A stretch of 64,000 nucleotides of DNA. It comes from Heterorhizobium halophytocola. Its GTDB lineage: Bacteria; Pseudomonadota; Alphaproteobacteria; Rhizobiales; Rhizobiaceae. The notes under the pieces were generated by a model that saw only the letters and a program-made list of their open reading frames with translations, searched no databases and was not told where the DNA came from. Positions 47,665 through 56,957 of this stretch are shown piece by piece; positions within the stretch are counted from its first letter, which is position 1, and every line of letters begins with the position of its first letter. The stretch is from the NCBI RefSeq assembly GCF_017873095.1, contig NZ_JAGGJU010000005.1, forward strand, positions 124,001-188,000, given 5' to 3'. The position numbers and the translations under genes were made by a program.

Positions 47665-47794
47665 AGCCTGACGCAGATAACGGGGGCGACAGGCGCGACG
47701 ACGCCGCGCAAACCGCCCCCGTGACAGGCATCCGGTTGACGGACGTTGCGACATCGCTAAACCTCGCTCCAAGGCGTTTGAAAATGGATAGGCG

Positions 47795-49216
47795 ATGCTC
47801 TCCTGGTTAACCAGACCTGTGGCGATCAAGGAAAAGCTGGCTGGGCGGAATTTCATTCCCGCCCATGCCGACTTCTACAGCGGAAAGAACGGTCGGCCGA
47901 TCGAGTTGATGCTGCAGGCCCGCACCGACTTTCTCTCGATCTGGCGCAAGCGCGATTATACCGAGCGGGTGCACGAGATCCGGGTGCTCGGCCGGCAGAT
48001 CGTCATCGTCAATTCGCCCGAACATGTGCGCTATGTCGTGGCCAAGCGGCACGAGAATTTCGAGCGCAAAAGCCCGCAAATGCGTCGGGCGCTCGAATAT
48101 CTGCTGGGCGACGGGCTGTTCATCTCCGACGGCGAGACCTGGAAGCAGCGTCGCTCGCTGGTCAACGACATCGTCCACAAGAACCGCGTTCCGGCCTTCG
48201 GCCCGGTGATGGAGCGCACGACGCAGGAGCTCGTCGAGCGCTGGTCGTCGCTCGGCGATGGCGCCGAGGTCAACGTGCTGGCCGAGATGGCGGGCCTGAC
48301 GGCCGAGATCATCTCGCGCTCGGTGTTCGGCAACACTCTCGGGCGTGACAGCGCCGATGCCGTGACCGACAGCTTCACCAGCTACCAGTCGCTGATCGAT
48401 TCGATCAATATCGGCTATTTCCTCGGCTTCAACGAGGGACTGCCGGTCTGGCGCACACCGTCGCTCAGGCGCTCGGTCAAGCGCATCCACGGAATTATCG
48501 ACGGGGTCGTCGAGGATCATCTGGCAGGCCGCGGCGATCACGACAGCATGATTCAGTTGCTGCTGCGCCGCCAGCAGAAGAACCCGGAGCTCAAGCTCGA
48601 TCTGGTCGCATTGCGCAATGAGGCCGCAACGATCTTCATGGCCGGGCACGAGACGACGGCCGCGACGCTGACATGGGCCTGGTATCTGCTGTCGAAGGCG
48701 CATTGGGTGGAAAAGGCGGTGCATGCCGAGATCGCCAAGGTCTGCGGAAAGCGCACGCCGACGATCGACGACGTGCCGCAGCTCGAATGGTGCCGCGCGG
48801 TAATCGAGGAGACGCTCAGGCTCTATCCGCCGGTGCCGATCCTCGCCCGCCAGGCAAAGGAAGCCGACGTCGTCGGCGACATCAAGGTGGAGCCTGCCGC
48901 CCTCGTGCTGATCGTCCCGTGGCTGTTGCACCGCACCGGCAGCCTGTTTGAAAAGCCGCATCATTTCCGCCCAGAGCGGTTCCTGAAGGGGCGCCCGGCG
49001 CCCTATAGCTACATTCCCTTCGCCGCCGGCCCCCGGGTCTGCCCTGGTCTGCAGTTCGGATTGACCGAGGCGATCCTGTGCCTGGCGATCCTCGCGCAGA
49101 AATTCAAGGTGCGGGTGCCGGAAGACCATGCTGTCGAGCCGCAGTGCCGCCTGACCCTGCGACCAAAAGGCGGCCTGCCGGTGACCCTTCATCCGCGCGG
49201 ACGCAAGGAAGCCTGA
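47795..49216 (+). CDS. cytochrome P450
   Basis: A 473-residue heme monooxygenase. All hallmarks are present: the I-helix AGHETT near residues 283-288, the K-helix EETLRL, the PERF region (HHFRPERFLKG), and the heme-binding loop PFAAGPRVCPG with Cys416 as thiolate ligand. There is no membrane anchor, so it needs soluble redox partners, none of which is encoded nearby. The general layout resembles fatty-acid or lipid hydroxylating bacterial P450s (CYP102/CYP4-like), but the substrate is unknown. The stop overlaps the start of the acyltransferase gene (TGATG). Confidence 0.93.
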   Translation: MLSWLTRPVAIKEKLAGRNFIPAHADFYSGKNGRPIELMLQARTDFLSIWRKRDYTERVHEIRVLGRQIVIVNSPEHVRYVVAKRHENFERKSPQMRRALEYLLGDGLFISDGETWKQRRSLVNDIVHKNRVPAFGPVMERTTQELVERWSSLGDGAEVNVLAEMAGLTAEIISRSVFGNTLGRDSADAVTDSFTSYQSLIDSINIGYFLGFNEGLPVWRTPSLRRSVKRIHGIIDGVVEDHLAGRGDHDSMIQLLLRRQQKNPELKLDLVALRNEAATIFMAGHETTAATLTWAWYLLSKAHWVEKAVHAEIAKVCGKRTPTIDDVPQLEWCRAVIEETLRLYPPVPILARQAKEADVVGDIKVEPAALVLIVPWLLHRTGSLFEKPHHFRPERFLKGRPAPYSYIPFAAGPRVCPGLQFGLTEAILCLAILAQKFKVRVPEDHAVEPQCRLTLRPKGGLPVTLHPRGRKEA

Positions 49217-50238
49217 TGCCGAAAGCACCGCATCCGATCGAACGCAAGCCCGCAGCCGACGCAATCGCCAAGCGCAAGGCCTGGCGCTACGAGGCACAGG
49301 ACAAGCCGGGCCTCGCCGACTTGACTGCCGGCGGCGAACGGCGCCGGCGCTTTTTGCGCTACTGGATCCAGGACAATTTCTGGAACGGCATGCATCTTGC
49401 CGGCCACTATTCGATGAAGCTGCTGCCGATGGATGCGGCCACCGCCTTCGGTGCGCGTCTCGGGCTCTTTGCCATTCCGCGCTTCCACACATCAGCCGAA
49501 AAACGCGCGCGTGCGACCATTGCCAAACTCAGGCCGGATCTCGACGCCGCGGCCCAGGACGCGCTGTTCAAGGAGAACTGCCGCACGCAGGGGCGGCTGA
49601 TGATCGAATTCTCGCATATCAACCGCCTCGTCCACCATCCCGAACGCATCGAGATCCGCGACCTGCACCATATCGGCGACAGCGCCGCCGCCGGTCCTGT
49701 GATCATCGTCGGCATGCATCTCGGCAATTGGGAAATCGGGCCGACCGTGCTCACCCATATCGGCCTTCGTCCCTATGCCAATTACACGCCGCCACCCGGC
49801 CGGGCCAAGGCCTGGATCTCGGAGCGCGTGCGGCGCAAAGGCGGCCTCAACTTCCTGCCGCCCGGCCTGCAGGGCATCCGCCCCGCGGTGAACCTGCTGA
49901 AACAGGGCGGTGTCATCTCGATGTTCTGCGACGAGGGTGTCAACGGCAAGATCCGAGGCCCGCTGTTCGGCCGCAAGCCGCATCTGGAGGGCAATCTGGC
50001 GCTGGCCGTACGCCTTGCCCGGATGACCGGGGCCACGATCTGTCCGTGGTACAATCTGCGCCAGGACGGCTTCCGCTTCGTCGCCCAGATGCTGCCGCCA
50101 ATCACCCTGCCGCCGGAAGACAAACCCGGCGCGCGGCTGATGGAGGACATCCTGCTGCTGAACGGGGTGATCGAACCGGTGGTGCGGGCACATCTCGACC
50201 AGTGGTTCTTTCTGGACAATGCCTTGCCGGGGAAGTGA
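49216..50238 (+). CDS. LpxL/HtrB-family lipid A acyltransferase
   Basis: A 340-residue protein of the lysophospholipid acyltransferase/HtrB family. The catalytic HX4 motif is HLGNWE with His168, and a following NFLPPGLQGIRPAVNLLKQGG-type block and EGNLALAVRLARMTGA match late lipid A acyltransferases. A hydrophobic stretch near the N terminus may anchor it to the inner membrane. It could add the secondary acyl chain of lipid A. Its start overlaps the P450 stop by one base, so both proteins are made together, hinting at a shared lipid pathway. Confidence 0.85.
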   Translation: MPKAPHPIERKPAADAIAKRKAWRYEAQDKPGLADLTAGGERRRRFLRYWIQDNFWNGMHLAGHYSMKLLPMDAATAFGARLGLFAIPRFHTSAEKRARATIAKLRPDLDAAAQDALFKENCRTQGRLMIEFSHINRLVHHPERIEIRDLHHIGDSAAAGPVIIVGMHLGNWEIGPTVLTHIGLRPYANYTPPPGRAKAWISERVRRKGGLNFLPPGLQGIRPAVNLLKQGGVISMFCDEGVNGKIRGPLFGRKPHLEGNLALAVRLARMTGATICPWYNLRQDGFRFVAQMLPPITLPPEDKPGARLMEDILLLNGVIEPVVRAHLDQWFFLDNALPGK

Positions 50239-50260
50239 CGGACGTCGGAGTTCCGGGCTA

Positions 50261-50436
50261 CCCCCCCTCTGCCCTGCCGGACATCTCCCCCTCAAGGGGG
50301 AGATCGACTCGCGGTCATGTCCCAATCCCTCGGTGGCCTTTCTTAAGCTGCAGCCGATCGAGACTATGGGGATCGGGCAGGCGCACCAGCTGATCTCCCC
50401 CCTTGAGGGGGAGATGGCCGGCAGGCCAGAGGGGGG
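50261..50436. repeat. long inverted-repeat intergenic element
   Basis: Two arms of about 45 bp in inverted orientation, 50261-50305 and 50392-50436, each containing CATCTCCCCCTCAAGGGGG, differ at only about three positions and flank an 86-bp core. Each arm also contains its own palindrome (CTCCCCCTCAAGGGGGAG). Such elements are dispersed between genes in rhizobia and look like non-coding MITE- or REP-like repeats. It stands between the acyltransferase and aspS stops. Confidence 0.7.
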
Positions 50437-50456
50437 TGCATCCGCAACGCCACGTG

Positions 50457-50492
50457 CCAAAGCAAAAAGCCCCGGCACGAAACCAGGGCTTT
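50457..50492 (-). terminator. aspS terminator
   Basis: Ten-base stem, AAAGCCCCGG (50466-50475) with CCAGGGCTTT (50483-50492), one T-G pair, loop of seven. On the minus strand it is followed by TTGCTTTG. It lies just after the aspS stop. Confidence 0.8.
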
Positions 50493-50525
50493 CCGTATTT
50501 CAATCAGACGACCGTGACGCTCGCC

Positions 50526-52316
50526 TCAGTCTTTCTTCTGCTGCGGCATGACCCGCAGGCCGAGTTCGCGCAGCTGGGTCGGCTGGGCTTCCGACGGCGC
50601 GTTCATCAACAGGTCCTGTGCCTGCTGGTTCATCGGGAACAGCGTGATCTCGCGCAGGTTCTTGGCGCCGATCAGCAGCATGACCACACGGTCGATGCCG
50701 AAGGCGCAGCCGCCATGCGGCGGAGCGCCGTACTGGAACGCACGGTACATGCCGCCGAAGCGGTCCTCGACGTCTGCCTTGGACAGGCCGACCATCTCGA
50801 AGGCCTTGACCATCAGGTCCGGCGACTGGTTACGAATGGAACCCGAGGCGATTTCGAAACCGTTGCAGACCGCGTCATACTGGAAGGCCTTGATCGACAG
50901 CGGATCCTGACTCTCCAGCGCGTCCAGACCACCCTGCGGCATGGAGAACGGGTTGTGGGCAAAATCGATCTTCTTGTTGTCCTCGTCATATTCGAAGAAC
51001 GGGAAATCGACGATCCAGCACAGCTCGAAGCGGTCCTTGTCGGTGAGGTTCAGTTCCTCGCCGACGCGCGCACGCGCCTCGCCCGCGAACTTGTAGAAGT
51101 TCGACGGTTCACCGGCCACGAAGAAGCAGGCGTCGCCGGCTTCCAGGCCGAGTTGGGCGGCAATCGCGGCCGTGCGCTCTTCGCCGATGTTCTTGGCAAG
51201 CGGACCGGAGCCTGCAACCACGCCGCCCTCTTCCTTCCAGAAGATGTAGCCGAGACCCGGCTGGCCCTGCTGCTGGGCCCAGGCGTTCATCCGGTCGCAG
51301 AACGCGCGCGAACCACCGGTCTTGGCCGGGATCGCCCAGATCTCGACCTTCGGGTTCTTCTCGATCATGCCGGCGAAAACCTTGAAGCCGGAGCCGGCGA
51401 AATGCTCGGTGACGGCTTCCATGACGATCGGGTTTCTAAGGTCCGGCTTGTCGGAACCATATTTGCGGATCGCCTCGTCATAGGGGATGCGCGGCCATTG
51501 TTTGGTGACCGGCTTGCCGTCGGCGAACTGCTCGAATACGGCCGTCATCATCGGCTCCATCGTCTCCCAGACATCTTCCTGGGTGACGAAGCTCATCTCG
51601 ACGTCGAGCTGGTAGAATTCGCCCGGCAGGCGGTCGGCGCGCGGGTCTTCGTCGCGGAAGCAGGGCGCGATCTGGAAATAGCGGTCGAAGCCCGCCACCA
51701 TCAACAGCTGCTTGTACTGCTGCGGCGCCTGCGGCAGGGCGAAGAACTGGCCCTGGTGGATACGCGAGGGCACGAGAAAGTCGCGCGCGCCTTCCGGCGA
51801 CGAGGCCGTCAGGATCGGCGTGGTGTATTCGGCAAAGCCGATTTCGCCCATGCGGCGGCGCATGTCGGAGATGATCTGCGTGCGCTTGACGATGTTCTTG
51901 TGCAGCGTCTCGCGGCGCAGGTCGAGGAAGCGGTATTTCAGCCGCACGTCTTCCGGATAGTCCGGCTCGCCGAAGACCGGCAGCGGCAATTCCTTGGCGG
52001 ACGACAGGACCTCGATCTCGTTGGCATAGAGCTCGATTTCGCCGGTCGGCATGTTCTTGTTGACGGTGTCGTCGGTGCGCGCCTTGACGGTGCCGTCGAT
52101 GCGGATCACCCATTCGCCGCGGACCTGTTCGGCCAGCTTGAAGGCCGGGCTGTCGGGATCGGCCACGACCTGGGTCATGCCGTAATGGTCGCGAAGGTCG
52201 ATGAACAGCACGCCGCCATGGTCGCGAACGCGGTGGACCCAGCCGGACAGGCGGACGGTCGAGCCGACATCGGACTTGCGAAGGGCGGCGCAGGTGTGGC
52301 TGCGGTAACGGTGCAT
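50526..52316 (-). CDS. aspS: aspartyl-tRNA synthetase
   Basis: Class II synthetase charging tRNA-Asp (and possibly tRNA-Asn in organisms with GatCAB). The 596-residue protein has the N-terminal anticodon-binding OB fold ([15 protein letters not shown]), motif 2 ([22 protein letters not shown]), and motif 3 ([13 protein letters not shown]). Length is normal for the bacterial type with the GAD insertion. ATG 52316 (MHRYRSHT) follows AGGATCAAACC. It is monocistronic and ends at a palindromic element. Confidence 0.97.
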   Translation of the reverse strand: MHRYRSHTCAALRKSDVGSTVRLSGWVHRVRDHGGVLFIDLRDHYGMTQVVADPDSPAFKLAEQVRGEWVIRIDGTVKARTDDTVNKNMPTGEIELYANEIEVLSSAKELPLPVFGEPDYPEDVRLKYRFLDLRRETLHKNIVKRTQIISDMRRRMGEIGFAEYTTPILTASSPEGARDFLVPSRIHQGQFFALPQAPQQYKQLLMVAGFDRYFQIAPCFRDEDPRADRLPGEFYQLDVEMSFVTQEDVWETMEPMMTAVFEQFADGKPVTKQWPRIPYDEAIRKYGSDKPDLRNPIVMEAVTEHFAGSGFKVFAGMIEKNPKVEIWAIPAKTGGSRAFCDRMNAWAQQQGQPGLGYIFWKEEGGVVAGSGPLAKNIGEERTAAIAAQLGLEAGDACFFVAGEPSNFYKFAGEARARVGEELNLTDKDRFELCWIVDFPFFEYDEDNKKIDFAHNPFSMPQGGLDALESQDPLSIKAFQYDAVCNGFEIASGSIRNQSPDLMVKAFEMVGLSKADVEDRFGGMYRAFQYGAPPHGGCAFGIDRVVMLLIGAKNLREITLFPMNQQAQDLLMNAPSEAQPTQLRELGLRVMPQQKKD

Positions 52317-52473
52317 GGTTTGATCCTGCATATTCTTGGATGATGATCCGGCAAAGGCACGGATTCTGGCGTATTTAAAATCGCGCGGACAAGCGCATGG
52401 CGCGCCCGATTTGTCAAGGCTGAAGCCCGGGAAAGCCATGGCGCTCCGGCGCCGCGCACACGGCCTGCCCCGA

Positions 52474-52986
52474 TCAGAGCATGCCCTTCATCGCCCGCTC
52501 CTCCTGCCAGATGCGGACGGCCAGGACCAGCAGGTAAACGGGCAAACCTGCCGCCAGTGTCCACCATGCATGGAAGATCAGCGCGATGCCGATCAGTTCC
52601 GGCACGATGTTGAGCACATAATTGGGATGGCGCACGGTGCGAAACAGCGCATGCCGGCTGATCGGATGGTCCTTGGCAATCATGATCTTCACCGTCCAGA
52701 CCGGGCCTAGCAGCCTGACGATCCAGACCAGCATGACAAGAGCGCCGAGAAGAATGACGAGCCCAAGGGCGGAGATCGCGTCGAAGCGGGTTTCGCGCAC
52801 CAACCCCTCGCCGAAGGCCGCCAGATAATAGGCGATATGGGCGATCGCCAGCAGCCGGGTCACCAGCGCGCCATGTTCGACCGCCCCCTGCGCCCGCAAT
52901 TTCTTCTCGTGGCGCTTCGAAACGGCGACGCTTGCAAGCCGGGCTATCACGGCGGCAACGAAGAGGACCGAAAGAATGGTGTTCAT
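52474..52986 (-). CDS. isoprenylcysteine carboxyl methyltransferase-family protein
   Basis: A 170-residue membrane protein with about five helices and the ICMT/phospholipid methyltransferase signature in its second half: [21 protein letters not shown] (residues 111-131) followed by RIWQEERAM. Bacterial members methylate small lipophilic acceptors; the target here is unknown. ATG 52986 (MNTILS) is chosen because it begins the first helix; the upstream ribosome-binding site is weak. It is divergent from the MFS gene. Confidence 0.78.
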   Translation of the reverse strand: MNTILSVLFVAAVIARLASVAVSKRHEKKLRAQGAVEHGALVTRLLAIAHIAYYLAAFGEGLVRETRFDAISALGLVILLGALVMLVWIVRLLGPVWTVKIMIAKDHPISRHALFRTVRHPNYVLNIVPELIGIALIFHAWWTLAAGLPVYLLVLAVRIWQEERAMKGML

Positions 52987-53118
52987 GAAATCCGGTGTCC
53001 GTTTAACGTGCAAAACAATGACGTCAGCCCTTAGCCAGCATTTTAGACCAAGACAATCGCGGCCGCCTTCGTTTATGACTGACGCCGCCCGTTCGCGCTC
53101 AGGCGGACCGGCCCTGCG

Positions 53119-54420
53119 ATGAAAAGTCCTTTCATGTCAACGCTGCGCCCCCTCCTGCCCCTTCTCGTCACCGCCGGAATCCTGATCGGCGGCAACGGAT
53201 TGCAGGGGACCTTCGTGTCGCTGCGCGGGCTGCAGGAGGGCTTTTCGCCTTCGGTCATCGGCATTATCGGCGCCGGCTACAATATCGGCTTTGCCATCGG
53301 CTGCATCTATGTCACCCGGATCATCCGCTCGATCGGCCATATCCGCACCTTCTGCGCGCTGGCGGCAATCGCCTCGGTCGCCTCCCTCACCATGCTGCTG
53401 TTCCTGACGCCGACCGCCTGGTTTGCGATGCGGCTGATACAAGGCCTCTGTTTTGCCGGCCTGTTCGCCACGGTGGAAAGCTGGCTGAATGCCCGGGTCA
53501 CCAACAACAACCGGGCCCGGACGCTGTCGATCTACCGCTTCGTCGATCTCGGCGCCGTCACGCTCGCCCAGTTCGCCATTCCGGCGATCGGCATCTCCGG
53601 CGAGACGCTGTTCGTCGTCATCGCCATGGCGCTCAGCTTTTCGCTGGTGCCGATCTCGCTCACCGACCGGTCGAGCCCCGCCCCGCCCGAGCATGTGCGC
53701 TTCGACGTGCGCGTGCTCTGGCGCGTCTCGCCGCTCGCCACCATCGGCTGCGTCGTCGTCGGCCTGTCGAATTCGAGCTTCCGCTCGCTCGGACCGATCT
53801 ATGCCGACGGCATCGGCATGTCGGTGGCCTCGATCGCCACCTTCATGAGCGTCGGCATCTTTGCCGGTGTCGTGCTGCAATATCCGCTCGGCTATTATTC
53901 CGACCGGCTGGACCGCCGCATCATCATCCTGGCGGCGACCTTCGGCTCGCTGCTGGCGAGCCTGTTCATCGCCTTTGTCGCCGGCGAAAGCGAGATCGCC
54001 AACTATATCGGCATCTTCCTGTTCGGCGCCTTCGCCATGCCGCTCTATTCGCTGTGTTCGGCCCATGCCAACGACCATGCGGCCCCCGGGCAACATGCGC
54101 TGGTGTCCGCCGGCACGCTGTTTTTCTGGTCGATCGGTGCCGTTATCGGACCGCTCTTCGCCTCGTTCATGATCGACCTGTTCGGCCCGCATGCCCTGTT
54201 CCTCTACATGAACGTCGTCATGGCCGTCTTCATGCTTTACACGCTGCAGCGCATGACGGTGCGCGAGGGCGTGCCGACCGAGGAGCGGCGCATGGGCTTC
54301 CGCTCGCTGCTCAGGACCTCGACCTTCTTTGCCAAGCTCGCGGCTCCCGCCAAGCGCGGCAAGCCGACGCAAGCGCAAGCCGGCGCGCCGGGGATTGATG
54401 ACAAGGGCGGTCAGCTTTAA
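53119..54420 (+). CDS. MFS transporter (YcaD-like)
   Basis: A 433-residue transporter with twelve predicted helices and a basic C-terminal tail. The first half carries GAGYNIGFAIGCIYVTRII and the loop with ESWLNARVTNNNRARTL, a pattern typical of YcaD-like MFS proteins; the second half has YSDRLDRR after helix 7-8. The substrate is unknown. The multicopper oxidase gene starts 41 bp after the stop, so the two may be co-transcribed. Confidence 0.87.
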   Translation: MKSPFMSTLRPLLPLLVTAGILIGGNGLQGTFVSLRGLQEGFSPSVIGIIGAGYNIGFAIGCIYVTRIIRSIGHIRTFCALAAIASVASLTMLLFLTPTAWFAMRLIQGLCFAGLFATVESWLNARVTNNNRARTLSIYRFVDLGAVTLAQFAIPAIGISGETLFVVIAMALSFSLVPISLTDRSSPAPPEHVRFDVRVLWRVSPLATIGCVVVGLSNSSFRSLGPIYADGIGMSVASIATFMSVGIFAGVVLQYPLGYYSDRLDRRIIILAATFGSLLASLFIAFVAGESEIANYIGIFLFGAFAMPLYSLCSAHANDHAAPGQHALVSAGTLFFWSIGAVIGPLFASFMIDLFGPHALFLYMNVVMAVFMLYTLQRMTVREGVPTEERRMGFRSLLRTSTFFAKLAAPAKRGKPTQAQAGAPGIDDKGGQL

Positions 54421-54461
54421 AAGGCCCTGCAGCAAGCCCCTTTCAATACCGGACGACAGTC

Positions 54462-55868
54462 ATGCCGCTTCTGACCCGCCGACGCCTTCTTGCCGGAGCC
54501 TCCGTTGCCGGCGCCTATGGTGCCGGCATCGGCCTTGCCGGACGTTTTCGCACCGCCTTTGCGGCGCCCGAGCCACTCGGCATCGAGGCCGCGGCCACCA
54601 AGGCCGGCATCATCGACGGCAAGCCGACTCGGGAGATGATGACCTTCCGTGCCGCCGGCATCGGCGACGGCACGATACCGCCGGTGCTGCGGCTGAAGCG
54701 CGGCCAGCCCTTTGCCGCTCGCCTCACCAACCGGCTCGAAGAGCCGACCACCATCCACTGGCACGGGCTGCGCATTCCCAATGCCATGGACGGGGTGCCG
54801 TTTCTCACCCAGCCCTATGTCTATACCGGCGACAACTTCGACTACGCCTTCACCCCGCCGGATGCCGGCACCTTCTGGTACCATCCGCATTGCAACACCC
54901 TGACCCAGATGGGGCGCGGCATGGCCGGCATGCTGATCGTCGAGGATGACAAGGACCCTGTCTTCGACGCCGAGATCGATCTCAATCTGCGCGACTTCCG
55001 GCTGGGCGGCAACGGCCAGTTCATCGCCCAGTTCAAGCCGCGCGACGCTGCGAAATCCGGCACCTTCGGCACCATCCGCACCGCCAATTGGCGCCAGGAG
55101 CCGGTGTATGACGCACCGGCCGGCGGTCTGGTCAGGCTGCGCATCGCCGTCACCGACGTCACCCGCATCTACAATCTGAAGCTCGACGGTGCACAAGCGG
55201 TGATCGCCGCCCTCGACAGCCAGGCGCTGCCCGCGCATGAAGCCTTCGATCTTGCCACCGTATCGCCCGGCCAGCGGCTCGACCTGATCGTCCGCATGCC
55301 GGATGATGAAGGCGCGACGGTCACGCTCAGCGACATCCGCCCGTCGACGCCGAAGATCGTCGCAAGCTTGCGCTCCGTCGGCCGCTCGCTCGACCGCGCG
55401 CTCGGCGACGCGCCGCTGCTTGCGCCGAACGCACCGGTCGAACTCGACCTCTCATCCGCAGAAGAGGTGCCGCTGCTCCTCAGCGCCACGGCCGAGGATG
55501 CGGCGCGCGAAAGCTTCTGCGGCTCGCTCGGCTTTTCCTTCTGGGCGATCAACAAGAAGCCCTGGCCGGGGGACACCGCCGACCCGACGGCGCCGCTTGC
55601 CGAGATGAAGCTCGGCAGGACCTATGTGCTGGATCTGGAAAACGTCACGCCGCATGCCCATCCGATCCATCTGCACGGGATGAATTTCGTGCCGCTGGCG
55701 TCGTCGACACGGCCGGTGCGCAAGCTTGCGACCGACACCTATCTGGTGCTGCCCGACGAGAAGGTGAAACTGGCGCTGGTCGCCGACAATCCCGGTGACT
55801 GGGTCATCCATTGCCATATCATCGAGCATCAGAAGACCGGCATGACCTCCTATCTGCGCGTCGTCTGA
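54462..55868 (+). CDS. multicopper oxidase
   Basis: A 468-residue Tat-exported, three-cupredoxin oxidase. The start has TRRRLLAG and a hydrophobic signal. All four copper motifs are intact: HWHG (His99, His101), HPH (His141, His143), HAHPIHLHG (from residue 398) and HCHIIEHQKTGM (from residue 450), which together provide the type 1 and the trinuclear copper ligands. Relatives oxidise Cu(I), phenols or organic compounds; the methionine-rich copper-tolerance insert of CueO is absent. It sits between an MFS gene and a metallo-beta-lactamase-fold gene. Confidence 0.93.
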   Translation: MPLLTRRRLLAGASVAGAYGAGIGLAGRFRTAFAAPEPLGIEAAATKAGIIDGKPTREMMTFRAAGIGDGTIPPVLRLKRGQPFAARLTNRLEEPTTIHWHGLRIPNAMDGVPFLTQPYVYTGDNFDYAFTPPDAGTFWYHPHCNTLTQMGRGMAGMLIVEDDKDPVFDAEIDLNLRDFRLGGNGQFIAQFKPRDAAKSGTFGTIRTANWRQEPVYDAPAGGLVRLRIAVTDVTRIYNLKLDGAQAVIAALDSQALPAHEAFDLATVSPGQRLDLIVRMPDDEGATVTLSDIRPSTPKIVASLRSVGRSLDRALGDAPLLAPNAPVELDLSSAEEVPLLLSATAEDAARESFCGSLGFSFWAINKKPWPGDTADPTAPLAEMKLGRTYVLDLENVTPHAHPIHLHGMNFVPLASSTRPVRKLATDTYLVLPDEKVKLALVADNPGDWVIHCHIIEHQKTGMTSYLRVV

Positions 55869-55935
55869 CGATGCCGCGTTGACAGGCGGGCTTTGCCGGT
55901 TGCTGATGGTCGGCAAACCACGAGGGCCATGTGAG

Positions 55936-56823
55936 ATGCCGGATCTTTCCGAAACCATGCGGATTTTCGAACCCTATCCGGGCCTTTTTGCCTATTACGA
56001 CGGTCGCATAGCCGGCAAACGGCTCTGGTCGGACGAAGAGAACTGGCTCGACGACGGCGCCTATTCCCTGGGGATCGCGACCTATGCGCTGGTCGATGGC
56101 GCGGACGCGATCGTCTACGACACCCATACCTCGCTCGACCATGCCCGGGCGATCCGCCGGCACCTCAAGCAGCTCGGCGTGACGACCATCCGCGTCGTGC
56201 TCAGCCACGGGCACACCGACCATGTCGCCGGAAACGCGGTGTTTGCCGATTGCGAGATCATCGCGCTGCAGGCGACCGCCGACTATCTGGCGGCCAACCG
56301 GCTGAAGCTGGAGACCGGCAGTCCGTCCATCATGCCGCTCGTCATGCCGAACCGGCTCTTCGAAAAACGGCTGTCGCTCAGGATCGGGAACCGGGCCGTC
56401 GAACTGCTGCATTTCGACATCCACAGCGCCGATGGCTGCGTGCTCTGGCTGCCCGATGCGGGGATCCTGCTGGCTGGCGATACCGTCGAGGACACCGTTA
56501 CCTATGTTTCCGAGCCCGAGCACACCGCCATCCATATCCGCGAGCTTGAGCGTCTCGCGGCATTGCCGATCACCCGCATCCTGCCGGATCACGGCGCACC
56601 GGAGATCATCGCGGCCGGTGGCTACGCGCCGTCCCTGATTGCCGCCAACAGGGCCTATCTCACCCGTCTTCTCGAACGCCTCGACGAACCGGGGATCGAC
56701 GAATTGCCGCTTGCATACTTCGTCGCGACAGAGATCGAGAGCGGCGCGATCGGCTATTTCGCCCCTTATGACGCGGTCCATCGGCAAAACATCGCTTGCC
56801 TTCGCGGCGTCCAGCCCGTTTGA
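55936..56823 (+). CDS. metallo-beta-lactamase-fold hydrolase
   Basis: A 295-residue metal hydrolase. The zinc motif HGHTDHVAG lies near residues 92-100, the second ligand in HFDIHSADGC, the Asp in LLAGDTVED near 178, and the last His in ILPDHGAPE. A late LPLAYFVATEIESGAIGYF completes it. It has no signal peptide and should be cytoplasmic. ATG 55936 (MPDLSETM) is the best start, though its ribosome-binding site is weak. It follows the oxidase gene by 67 bp; no joint pathway is evident. Confidence 0.85.
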   Translation: MPDLSETMRIFEPYPGLFAYYDGRIAGKRLWSDEENWLDDGAYSLGIATYALVDGADAIVYDTHTSLDHARAIRRHLKQLGVTTIRVVLSHGHTDHVAGNAVFADCEIIALQATADYLAANRLKLETGSPSIMPLVMPNRLFEKRLSLRIGNRAVELLHFDIHSADGCVLWLPDAGILLAGDTVEDTVTYVSEPEHTAIHIRELERLAALPITRILPDHGAPEIIAAGGYAPSLIAANRAYLTRLLERLDEPGIDELPLAYFVATEIESGAIGYFAPYDAVHRQNIACLRGVQPV

Positions 56824-56957
56824 GCTGATCCTGGCGAGAAGAGGTCGAATACGGCCTTTTTCGGTCCGCACTCTGGTCGAAAGGCGGTCGTCGTATTGAC
56901 ATGGGCGGCCGAAAGGGAAAGGAAGGTTGTCTTCTTTTATCGTTTGACCGATGTGAA

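Noticed and set aside
50261..50436. Possible CRISPR-like repeats
   Set aside because: Only two copies, inverted rather than direct, with no spacer series and no cas genes nearby.
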